Shown here: piece by piece, positions 22,999 to 32,843 of the stretch
How positions within the stretch are numbered: position 1 is the stretch's first letter
Layout of the letters: every line of letters begins with the position of its first letter
From: Eremomyces bilateralis CBS 781.70
Taxonomy: Eukaryota > Ascomycota > Dothideomycetes > Eremomycetales > Eremomycetaceae
Length of the DNA stretch: 64,000 nt
NCBI RefSeq assembly: GCF_010015585.1
Contig: NW_022985076.1
Location: 421,744-485,743 of the forward strand
Direction: 5' to 3'
The notes under the pieces: generated by a model
What the model saw: the letters and a program-made list of their open reading frames with translations, nothing else
The model's database searches: none
Told to the model about the DNA's origin: nothing
Made by a program: the position numbers and the translations under genes

Positions 22999-24276
22999 AT
23001 GATGGAGGGCCCTAGCACATTGAAATTGTGCACTGTGTGCAACAAATCCAATGCTCATTTTTGCAATGGATGCAAGAGCAGCCGCTACTGCTCAAAGGCA
23101 TGCCAACGTGCTGATTGGCCTCTCCACAAACTCCTCTGCGAAACCTTCTCCGAGTTTCATATTTCGAGCCGACCATCTGACGAACACTTCCGAGGGATCC
23201 TATTTCCTGTGGATGACAAGAAGCCGAGACTCATCTGGCTTCATTGCAAGTGGCGCGTCGATAATGATGACCACAGCCGGTATCAGTATCCCGAAACTGC
23301 CTCATTGCTAGGCGCCGATTATATTAGGACCCCCAAATTAGTCCAGTACAATCCAGTGCTGAAGAGGCAACTGTCAGATACAATGCGCATCTACCATCGT
23401 GACACTTTCCTTATCGATGGATCGAAATCCAACAACAGCATTGCAGCTATTACCGCTACCAAACCGGGGCTATACCATGACTGGCGAGGTCCCATCGTTG
23501 CTTGTGGCATGGTAGGACTAGGCATCGATCAAATCGCTTGCAAAGACCTTGACATGGATCACTTCCGGCATATCACCGACTACTTCCTCTCGTACGGTCG
23601 TAAATCTGTACCTGCGACTCAGCAACCTATCGGCCCAAAGATCAAGGCTGTCAGGATCAATTGCATCGGCGACCAGAAGATGTTCAATAAACCCGACTTC
23701 GAGGCAGTGGAGATTTCTCCTACTGATCCTATATTTTCCAAACCCGATGACACCTCCGACATTGCAGACCGCATCGGACTACCCATCTTCACCCGGCGCT
23801 GTCGTCCCAACCCAAAGTGGGCGAACGATGAGGACAACAAGATCTTCAAACACGAGAGCCCTTTCAACAATCAGGATGCTACATTCCTACATCTTTGCTG
23901 CGATCCGAAGGCTAAGTTCGACCTTAGCAGAGGGGTCATAGGCTGGGCGTGGGCTTCCCGGCAGTGGCAGAATAGCGTGGGAAGTGTCATCATTGTGCGT
24001 CAGGACAAAAAGCCACTGTTTCCATTGCATGCTGAGGCACTATGCAAATACTGTCACCACGAGATACGTGCGCTTTTGGCTCACTCTATCGGGGAGTACT
24101 CACCAGACGAGCCACTGACAAAGGATGCTGTGCTAGCTATGATCTGCAGGCCTACCTTCTCTATCTACTGGTACAAGCTTCTTGAGGAGAAAAGCAAAGA
24201 AGGGGATAGGACGGCATTGGGCACACCTTTTCCTTACGATATTGATACTATTGAGGAAGGGAGGACACCTAGTTGA
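22999..24276 (+). CDS. MYND zinc-finger protein, function unknown
   Basis: This single-exon gene of 425 residues starts at the ATG-ATG of 22999; the frame upstream of it lacks an ATG. Residues about 10-50 form a MYND finger: CTVCNKSNAHFCNGC, RYCSKACQ, and HKLLC supply the Cys/His ligands in canonical order. MYND fingers bind proline-rich peptides. The remaining 370 residues match no family I know; they contain a Trp/His-rich stretch (RLIWLHCKWRVDND) and GVIGWAWASRQWQN. Such single-copy N-terminal MYND proteins are expanded in many ascomycetes. It is next to a second MYND gene of different architecture and at the border of a transposon-rich island. Base composition is less GC-rich than in the housekeeping genes. 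Confidence 0.86.
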   Translation: MMEGPSTLKLCTVCNKSNAHFCNGCKSSRYCSKACQRADWPLHKLLCETFSEFHISSRPSDEHFRGILFPVDDKKPRLIWLHCKWRVDNDDHSRYQYPETASLLGADYIRTPKLVQYNPVLKRQLSDTMRIYHRDTFLIDGSKSNNSIAAITATKPGLYHDWRGPIVACGMVGLGIDQIACKDLDMDHFRHITDYFLSYGRKSVPATQQPIGPKIKAVRINCIGDQKMFNKPDFEAVEISPTDPIFSKPDDTSDIADRIGLPIFTRRCRPNPKWANDEDNKIFKHESPFNNQDATFLHLCCDPKAKFDLSRGVIGWAWASRQWQNSVGSVIIVRQDKKPLFPLHAEALCKYCHHEIRALLAHSIGEYSPDEPLTKDAVLAMICRPTFSIYWYKLLEEKSKEGDRTALGTPFPYDIDTIEEGRTPS

Positions 24277-24784
24277 GCTGTACTACACTCTGGATCTGTA
24301 TGCGGACAATCGTTAGTACTACTACCGAATTCAGGTCGATAATAACGATCTTTATCAACCATCCCAGTGGCGCAATGTTTCCTGTGCGTATCCGGGGCAG
24401 AGTTTGTAAAAGGGGAGTGACTCTTCCTCGGCAACTTTGATTCCTAGAGAGGTGTACTCAAGGTCCATCTGGTAGTCAGTCACTACACAGAAGCAAGCTG
24501 CCTTGGAGTAGGTATCTACATGCATGTGCCTGGCCAGGCCATCAGATCTCAATCACTGATACTACTACTACTAAAATTATCAAACCAATAAGCAGAGCCC
24601 AAGTCAACAGGCCGCAACACATCGCCCGCTGATAACACACTTCTACTCTCATCCTTCATTTCCACTCTCACCTTCACTCTCACCTCAACTCTTACCTCAA
24701 CTCTCACACCTCCACCCCCGTCACCCTTTCACGTTACAAATTCGACTTCTGCCATGGTACTATAAGTACTATTTAGATACTGTC
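24277..24784. promoter_or_regulatory. Intergenic region with pyrimidine-rich leader
   Basis: From 24650 to 24730 the plus strand is a C/T-rich tract with loosely repeated CTCACCT-type words, a common pattern before fungal start codons. The downstream gene starts at 24785. Confidence 0.4.
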
Positions 24785-26780
24785 ATGCAGTCGGCAATTG
24801 TACTACGCCGATTCCCTTGTGCGAATCAGTCAGCCTCCGCCTCCTGTCAAAATGAGGGCAAATCTGCCTGCTCGGCCTGCCGAATGGTCTTGGTATGTTG
24901 TGTCTACTATATGTCCACCCTCGTCCAATCATATATTAATCATGAGTGTCACAGTATTGCAACCAGTCCTGCCAGAGGTCTCACTGGAGTGATCATAAGA
25001 AAGATTGCAAATCCCCGATGATGAAACCCACGTGGACTCCTTCGTGGCATATTGAAAATCGCACCCCGACTTTCATCAACAATAATGCTCAGCCTTACAC
25101 ATCATTTGGGGGAGGGAAATATCTCTGGGGAAACGTGCCAGCGATTGACGTGCTTGCACTGAAGAACAATGAAGGCTTGGAGTATGGGAAGGACCTAAGC
25201 CTTCTTTTCGCCGGTACGATTTGCGTTCAAATAACATTTCCGAGCATTCTAACGAGATTGGACGTCAAACAGCCTCTGGGGATATTCGAAACGTCCTAAA
25301 GACAATTGCCTCGTTGCCAACGACGTACAATATGCAGTTGGCTATTACCCTAAACGACCATGAGTTGGATATTGTTGCACGCAACGCAATCATGCTGATC
25401 CTTCTGCTGGCTGTTGAGGAACCGGAGACCGCGGTAGACTGTGTCGTGCATACTTGGTACTCAGCACAGATCTCGAAAACACACCTCGACCTTCTCGACA
25501 CCACTGTCCGTCCTTTGCTCCAGGATATGTGTACCAAAATCGTCGAAAAGCCGGACGGAAAGCTCCTTGCGAAGACTTGGCATTTCGGGAAGCGAGGAAT
25601 TCGAATTGCACTCACGAAACAGGCCTGGATTGCAACATTGTCATACCTGGATATGCCGGCGGAACTGACTTCAGAGCGTGCCCATAAGGTACGAACCGCT
25701 GTGACGTTAGCACCGGAGCGCAAAGATCATTTGGAACGCCATTTGTTTGCTCAAGCTCCAGCTCGGCGCGTGGGTTTCATGAAATTTCGTCAAGACGGCA
25801 TCTTGTTGCCCTTCGGTCACTCTCGACACGCCTACAACATCCCGAACCCGTAAGCCTTCTCCTATTTGCTAGATGACGATGAGCGGCTAACCTCTTCTAA
25901 AAGGACATTCTTCCAGAGTTCGAACACGTGGCTATTGAAAGACGCAGCCGATCCAACGGCCGGATGGTCGCACAAAGACGTCTGGAACACTTCCATTGGT
26001 AGTGTCTACAACGATGTTTATGGGAAGCTGTACTTTCATGTCAAGGATGTCCTCACATCGGTCCACAAACGTCTGCGATCATTGGAAGTCGTTTTCCATC
26101 TCTTCCAGCTCGATGCCAGAGAACTCACTGATCATCTCAAGGTTGACACACTAGCACGAATTGAGGTAAATCTACTGCCAAGATAGTTGTGGTGAATACC
26201 TTTCGTTTGACTACTATTAGGTTTCGAATATCTGTGACGGTCCATACCTAGGTCCGGCTCCCACTGTTTGCATATTTGCACCATTCCTTCAGAAGCGTAC
26301 TACCAACCCTCATGCTTCTTTAATCACCTTGTTCATGAATGCGGTTGAAGAGGAGTACCACCACTGTGGAGATCAGTACAATGTTCAAGTCATGCAACGG
26401 GAATTGCAGCGGATAATGAAGTATATGCCATATCGTCCAGGTATGCATCGGCACGACCCAGCCCTCTTGCAAGCCTTGTCTGCAAAATCGCTGGTTCGAG
26501 ATGGGGGCCGATACCTTGAAAAGTGAGTAAAGACTTCCAGCAGAAAGAATATAAAAGTCGGTTTTAACCACAAATCAGGTTTATGAAGCGAAGCAAATTC
26601 GATCTCATTGAGCAACTGGCAAAAGCAAAGGTGAAGAAACGCAACAGCATCATTGGCCAGTGGCCTGCTCGATTGAAGTTGCGGCCTGGTCACCCAGGTG
26701 CACAAGATGAATTCGATTCTTTGGTATCGAGCACTCTCAATGGCACAGAGTGTTACCTGGAGTGGCACCGAGTGGATTAA
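24785..26780 (+). CDS. MYND-DUF4470 protein
   Basis: Six exons (24785-24892, 24955-25213, 25273-25849, 25904-26165, 26221-26522, 26579-26780) join in phase to 569 residues. The N-terminal MYND finger is split by intron 1: CANQSASASCQ, KSACSACRMVL, then YCNQSCQRSHWSDHKKDC. A DUF4470 domain follows: LLFAASGDIRNVLKTIASLP, with that junction created by intron 2, then LNDHELDIVARNAI. The C-terminal part (QLDARELTDHL, APFLQKRTTNPHASLITLF, ending ECYLEWHRVD) agrees with full-length family members. All donors are GTATGT, GTACGA, GTAAGC, GTAAAT or GTGAGT. The function of DUF4470 is unknown. The gene is intact despite the transposon-rich setting. It is not a simple duplicate of the MYND gene upstream. 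Confidence 0.88.
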
Positions 26781-26935
26781 TAGCCGGCTTGCTTCTTTGG
26801 GTTAGGCCCTCATGGTAGCCTGCCGCTTCGGGCTCCATGCTGCAGCGCCTGGATTTGTCGGGTACTCATGCCCACGGCAAACAGCTCATCCATAGCCCAG
26901 AGAATTATCCCTAACGTTTGTCCCATCTAACGTAA

Positions 26936-27242
26936 CTTAGCACCGGCATGTGTATGCGGTGAGGAACAGGATGATGGTAGGAAGATCTTGAAAGACGCTT
27001 TTGCAAGAGAATGGACCAAGGAACTTATTCCTCACTGGTTGAATACAAATTATATTCCACGCTTGCCATTCGAAATCGGCACATCCAGGGGAGCTCTCGT
27101 CGAGGGCCCTAACTGGGTTCATTCCGACGACGGAATATACGATGGGATTGGGATAGACACCGCTGCGATCGAGCAGGCAATGTGCATTCCAGACGCTAAA
27201 TGGATTCCCCTGACCGGTGGCTCGAACATAGTCTTCTCTTAG
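26936..27242 (+). pseudogene. Orphan open fragment, possibly a terminal exon
   Basis: After an acceptor-like CTTAG at 26931-26940 an open frame reads CVCGEEQDDGRKILKDAF, then IPHWLNTNYIPRLPFEIG, and ends at 27242. It looks protein-like (no low complexity). I cannot connect it to an upstream exon with confidence, and the MYND-DUF4470 frame stops at 26780. It may be the last exon of a decayed gene. Confidence 0.25.
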
Positions 27243-27531
27243 GACCTCTACAAGAAAGGTCAAGAAGATTAGTCCTAGTGGAGGCTTCAATCCCGAGATG
27301 TAAATTGCTCTCAAGGCCCAGCAGTTTAGCCCTACGGTAAGGACATGATGAACCCGGGACATTTCTGTGATCATGACACGAATACCCTAATACCGCACCT
27401 CTGTCGTCCACATTTGGAAAGCGTTGGGAAGTGGGTTGGGCACGTGCAGCAGCAGCTTTAGCAGTGAGCTTTGTTGGAGCTGACATGGCGGAGCTGGAGC
27501 CAATACATACTGTAGGAATTCCCATCCCCTT

Positions 27532-27954
27532 CTATTTCAATTGACTATCTATTGGGTGTGAATGAATCGCCGCAATCAACCACCCAGATTCATCCGTCCT
27601 TCGAAGAGTGTAGGTCGCAGTGAACTCCTCGCATGAGGTGCCGTCCTTTCGTAGTCGCTTGGTTGCACAGCTAGCCAGGGCAAGACCCTTGTCATCCAGG
27701 ATGATAATCTTTTTGGGACCGACATATTCGGAGTGATCAAAGCCGTCCTTACGAAGCCGTGTAACGGCGCTGGAGAGCATATCTGCCAGATCTTGACGGT
27801 TAGAGAGAATTGACACCGAACTAGCGGACAGGGTCACTGCAGGCTCGAGGTAGTTTGTTGCGGCCTTGTCGAAGTCTCCTTTGTTAAAATCGGATATGTA
27901 GTCGTCAAGCTGCTGTGAAATGCTCTCCTCGAGCGCTTTGGATGAAGATGGCAT
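27532..27954 (-). CDS. SnoaL-like/NTF2-fold small protein
   Basis: This intronless frame of 140 residues begins MPSSSKALEESISQQLDDYI and has the layout of SnoaL-like (DUF4440-type) proteins: an N-terminal helix with DDYISDFNKGDFDKAATNYL, a central strand (KIIILDDKGLALASCATKRL), then FTATYTLRRTDESGWLIAAI, the usual C-terminal strand pair of the cone-shaped NTF2 fold. Fungal members are often small hydrolases or isomerases of unknown substrate, or self-resistance and secondary-metabolism accessories. No biosynthetic genes are nearby. The substrate is unknown. Confidence 0.72.
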   Translation of the reverse strand: MPSSSKALEESISQQLDDYISDFNKGDFDKAATNYLEPAVTLSASSVSILSNRQDLADMLSSAVTRLRKDGFDHSEYVGPKKIIILDDKGLALASCATKRLRKDGTSCEEFTATYTLRRTDESGWLIAAIHSHPIDSQLK

Positions 27955-28826
27955 AGCTGAATAAGTTCCCCTGCTTTTTTAAGGTGAGCTTGGGAACTGT
28001 ACACTTTCGCCAGTGACTTACAGATCGGGTTAGTATAGATCTCTATAACTAGCAATGTTGCGATTGTCTGTCAAGCCAGGTACGAGACAAAATATATTCC
28101 TGAATACATCGTGGCAGAGCAGTGGGGTAATTAGAGGTATTTAGATTGCCGACCCGAGGGGCCGAGTTACGGGCTTGCAGTGTCGTCCAACCGTCTAGAC
28201 CCCAGAGATAGGCACTTGACACAGCGGGGAACAAGGAAGTCGTTAAATTCTCCAACGTACGTGAAAGGTTGACATGTAAACATATTGTTCTGCCAATGGT
28301 GTCATACGTATACTGTAGGTCATGTACGCTGGGCATCACCGTCTGATATCCAATTGGTCATGGTCGCTGTCGGTGGATGGCATGAATACCTGGATTCAAC
28401 TCATACTGTGGATAATCTACTATTTACCATTCACTGACGTCGTTGCGCGGGACTGCTCGCACCGCAGGACCTCCGAACACCGGCACAATGCGCCACCACA
28501 CCATTTTCACAGCTCTTCGGGCGTTTGTCGACCGGCACGCCGCAGTGGACTGGAGAAATGCCACCAGGGCCATCTCCTAGCTCACCCGCTCTCAAATTGA
28601 GTGGCAGGAACCAACCGAACAATCAGATACTTTAGGGCATCATTGGGCTTCGAGCATAGCGGCATCAACATCATGCCCCTTCCGAGTTTCGGCGCGATTG
28701 GGTTTGACCTAAGCACCGGTATGCCTGACATCGGCTCTGGGAGAGGGAGGGAAACACACTGCGGCTAGTGGCGACAGCGCCAGCGCGCCCTGAGCAGAAA
28801 CCGCGAATGATGGCAGCGACAATGTC
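27955..28826. other. Degraded intergenic region
   Basis: No intact gene is present. The stretch 28430-28760 shifts to GC-rich and may be the upstream, frame-broken part of the transcription-factor relic that follows; FGAIGFDLSTGMPDIG is readable at 28690-28740. Confidence 0.35.
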
Positions 28827-28988
28827 ATGGGCGACTTCGGGCTCGGAGACCAGGATTGGCTGGCGCTGCCGCTCGATCCGCTGCTCAGCAGCTACATGGC
28901 GGACGTCACGCAGACGACGTACGGTCCGGACATCGGTTGTTATTGCATGCTGGATGTGTTGCTGCGTGGCCGGGAGAGGGATAGGTAG
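28827..28988 (+). pseudogene. C-terminal relic of a fungal zinc-cluster transcription factor
   Basis: The frame MGDFGLGDQDWLALPLDPLL, then DVTQTTYGPDIG and MLDVLL, ending at a stop, resembles the conserved C-terminal end of some Zn2Cys6 transcription factors (the LALPLD and YGPDVG...DMLDVLL pattern). No zinc cluster or fungal-TF middle domain is readable upstream, so only the tail survives. The assignment is from memory of the motif and moderate at best. Confidence 0.35.
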
Positions 28989-29742
28989 TGGTTTTAGGAA
29001 TAAGGAGCGACGCGATGATGAACTAGGGATTACGAGTGCATTATATGCTGTCGTAAAATGGCATAAAGAGTGATCGGGTTCGTATATACCGCCTCAATAT
29101 AACGGATCACGTAAATGGATAACTAGTGAGTCCAGTTCTTACATTATGGGATTTACTAGCGAAAAAGAAGCTCCAAGTCTCCTCTGAAAAGATCTATATA
29201 AACAAAGTGCAACACATCGTCAGGCCGCAAGGCCAACTACCACAAGTCTGGGCGACCAGCCCAAGACTATGACATTCAGCGCTGACATGGTGATGTGTGA
29301 ACTCTTCTCTCCGAGTGGACGATATGTATACGGAACGGCGGTTTGGGTCACGGCTGTTATTGTGAGATAAATAGCGGTTTCGCTCAATCAGGTGATTAAT
29401 GCAGCGACACAGTGGGAAAACACCGTTAGATTCCAAAAGAGCGTAGATAGATTGGCCTTGATCCTACAGAGCCGGATCCTACGAAAACAGGCTGTTCCTG
29501 CAGCTACTTTATATGGTTTACAATGGTGATCATTTCCCTAAAAAGGGAAAGAATAGGGGTATCCCCTCTATGGCCGTCGCTGCAGTGCTCAACTTCCTCA
29601 CCAAAATCAGATTGTAACCACCAAAACTGCCAATGTGCCACACCACCACCTAATTACATAGAAATTTCGGGCGGAAATTACAGGTAATTACAAAAAGGGA
29701 GCATGAGATATTATTAAAAAATTCAGAAAGGGAAAATATGTG
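28989..29742. other. AT-rich flank of the piggyBac relic
   Basis: No gene is present. A short palindrome (TTCCCTAAAAAGGGAA) occurs at 29532-29547. The element's 3' non-coding end must lie here, but I could not fix its boundary. Confidence 0.35.
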
Positions 29743-32533
29743 CTATGCTTGACGCTGTGCCTCGTTCAGATGGGCAGACCAACATATGAGATTTTTACAC
29801 AGTGGGGTCCTACACCGATTGCATCCATACCGAGTTTTTGGAGCACTTTTCTTCCGCCCATTGGATCCTGCAGCCCCACGGATCGTATTAACAGAGAGCT
29901 CTGTCAGCGGTTTCCTCCTTTCCGGATCAGGCAATGCAGTGCGACCGGCTGTTAGACAGGAAACATACTGTTTTGCGTGTTCAAAGAGCTTTTCAGGGGC
30001 ACCATGGTAAGGGGATGGTAACCGGCCAACCGCACCACTGTAGATTGTAAGGTGATCCTGGTGATGCGTGGTGGGCGGCGCGGGAGTCATCGCGATCATG
30101 TATGCGTTACAGATCGCAGTCTCTACCAGATACAGAAACAGCGGTTTCCACGTCTTCTTGCACCGCCTAGCGATCGCCCACCGACACCGTAATTGGTCGG
30201 CTATATCTACTCCATTCATATTATGGTTGTAGTTGTTTATGAACTCGGGGATAGGGAGCGGTTTCCTGTATTCACCAGGCGCGAATAGCTGCTTTCGGAC
30301 CTGGTCCGCAGAGCTGGAGTCCTTAGGCCTTCGTCGCTATATAGAAGTTAGTAAGTCAGTAAAACTTAAGGGCGGAATAGTGAAGCAGATAGAATGCCAT
30401 GACACGGCTTAAGGCGTCCTAATATATATATATGAAATTTCATATATATTCTAACGCTTTGCGCCGTACCCAGGCATCTTATTTACTTTCTATTATAACC
30501 GGTATAGATATAAACCTACGCTGAGAAACAGTGGTCATAAAATAGACCAATTTCGCATCCATCCAGGCGCACTGTAGGACTGTATTCGACTTATCAGTCG
30601 CCGTGTATAACGCATGGGCGTTCGCCTTTTTAGAATTGTATTTGGTCATCAAGTCTGAAAGGTCTGGATCAATATAATCCTGAAGAGGTTTATCCTTCAG
30701 AAGGAGCTTCTCCCGTTCAGTTTTGACGAACCGGACAGTCCCTGCAGCACCTATATCGAACTCGTTTCGTAGGACACGGAGGAGTTTGTTGGTGGTGGAG
30801 AGGTTATCAAGCCATACAGCAATAGGGCGCTCGGCTTTTGCACGCAGCGGGATGACGAGATCCAGGACAACAGCCTGCGTGGGGGTAAACTCGTACGGCT
30901 TCTTGACCTATATATTTCACTCGTTAGCCAAGGACCTCAAAAACACAATATTAGGAGAGAGACAGTGGTAGATATAGCCATATCCTGTACGGTATGGGCA
31001 CCGTGGTTAGAGCCGTTTTCGCGGACTGAGACTTAGGAGCTGGTGTCATACACCACCTCCACTGGTGCGGAGATAACGCGTTTCCCACCATCTTTACGAA
31101 AGTATACTATTTTAGACCATGCTTACCTCTTCTCTATGCCGAACGGACCTGCGGTATACGCGTGTAGCCTCATATCCCACACGTATCCATGGAATGCAAG
31201 GACCTAGACCTTGTACCCTATAGGCGTGGGCTTCGAGGGGATATTCACGGTTTCCTTTGCCCGCCCAAGGAAGCGAACCATCGCCTCGTCTATCGCACAA
31301 TAGGATCCAGGGCGCCAGAGTTCCTGGAATTTCAAGGTAAGGAACTTCACCATAGAATGAACCTTCTCCAGAGGTGTTAACTTCTTTGGGGCTATAGGTA
31401 TATGCCACGCGATATATCGATCAATCTGTTGCCAATGAACACGACCCATATACCGACGAACCGTTGGGTGGAGTGGGAGATTAGGATTAAGCTCGTTCTG
31501 ACACGGTCTGGATGCGCAAGGTCTGCGATTACCAAGTTCCATTAATCTAAACTGAAGAGAGAGAGAGAGAAGAAATCTCCCGGCACCTTTGTGCGCGAGA
31601 TAGCGACTCTCCTCTCCAATGCCCTACTGCTGTGTTACCATGTTTGTTTGCTTCTCTGATATAATCCACCAGCCACGTCTTCAGCCACAACCAAGGGAAC
31701 AGGCCGCAGGCCTGGGACCATAACACGTTCCAGTAATATTCCACGCGTGGTTCGCGATGTAGACCCATATAGATCAAGATCGCAAGATAGGCGCGGAGAT
31801 CCTCCTCCGTAACATCGGTCCATGGGCGTGGGCTGTTCAGTTCCTTCTCGGGTGCATGGTGGGCGTGCAGGTTAGTACTCACACAGAGAGTATGGTAAAA
31901 TTCTGTGGTAAAGATGAGGTCTATGATCGCTCCAGGATCGTGAAACCTGACGGTATCAGGCAATATACCATGCGAAACCTTCTCCGGTATTATTAAGGGA
32001 TCGAAATCGACGATAGGCGATGGGTCTGGGGGCGGTGGATTCTGGGTGTTTTTGGGGGCTTTTGGTACTGTAGGCGTGCTCTCAGCTTGAGCCTGTTTCC
32101 CCCTCTTTCCTCCTCTCTTCGCCTGCGGTTTGCCTTGAGATAGGAGTTCTTGAGATAGTGTGTCTTGAGAGGTCTGTATCTTAAGATCTCCATCGTTTTC
32201 CTGCGACACGTTGACGCGATCTAGATCTTCACCTTCACCGATCGCACAACCTGTCTTGAGGAGCTCTTCGCGGGTCTCAAAATGGGCCACCTCACCGGTA
32301 GGTACGAGATCCACGTCGAAAGGCTTCGAAATACCGAAAACACCCATATTCAATACCAAAAACACCCATAGTCGAAACGAATTGATTAAATTTCCTGTCC
32401 TCAGACGCGTCTGTATACAATTTGGGAGGGAATTTGGTGGGAGCTTGGCAAATACAGGGATCCTGGTCGAAACCCCGGTCTTTGAGCACTGCAGCCATGA
32501 AGGGGATAGTCTTCTACTTTTGTCGCCTTTCAC
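29743..32533 (-). mobile_element. piggyBac-type DNA transposon, decayed
   Basis: Minus-strand pieces in several frames follow the order of a DDE_Tnp_1_7 (piggyBac) transposase. 32533-31547 holds the N-terminal region with WTDVTEEDLRAYLAILIYMG. 31542-31204 holds QELWRPGSYCAIDEAMVRF, in which the DE pair is the usual first catalytic Asp region. At 30900-30720 there is AVWLDNLSTTNKLLRVLRNE followed by GAAGTVR, the second Asp region. 30219-29743 holds MNGVDIADQLRCRWAI and a C-terminal Cys-rich end (CNRCRTPLCKN). Frame changes near 31545 and between later pieces show inactivation, though introns could explain some of them. A reliable TTAA-flanked terminal repeat was not found. Confidence 0.82.
30426..30449. 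repeat. Perfect 24-bp AT palindrome
   Basis: The sequence is self-complementary around GAAATTTC with flanking ATATATAT arms. It lies inside the piggyBac relic. It could form a hairpin; no function is shown. Confidence 0.6.
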
Positions 32534-32843
32534 AACAGTTTTGATACCTTTGAGGGGGAAAATCTCACCAGCCTTACAAAATTTCTAGAATTACAGTAAT
32601 TTACGTATTACAAAAATTTTCCGTTACATGCCAAGTTTACAGGCGTTTTTTGGTGGGCCCAAGGAATTTCCGTGAAGAACGAACCAACTCGGCTCTGGCA
32701 TCACGAGATACAGAAATCCTGTGATCTGATTGGCTCGAAGAAGATGTACTGATCGCAAAGAGTGCGTTTTTGGAGATGTTGCTGGCGATTGGCGCATATC
32801 TAGATACGTATACAAATGCATATACTGTGTGAAAACGATGCGG

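Noticed and set aside
26936-27242. Treating this as the seventh exon of the MYND-DUF4470 gene
   Set aside because: The frame already ends at 26780 with the family-typical EWHR end, and no donor upstream joins it in phase convincingly.
30426-30449. Reading the AT palindrome as a terminator or terminal repeat
   Set aside because: It lies inside the transposase region of the piggyBac relic and could arise by chance in AT-rich DNA.
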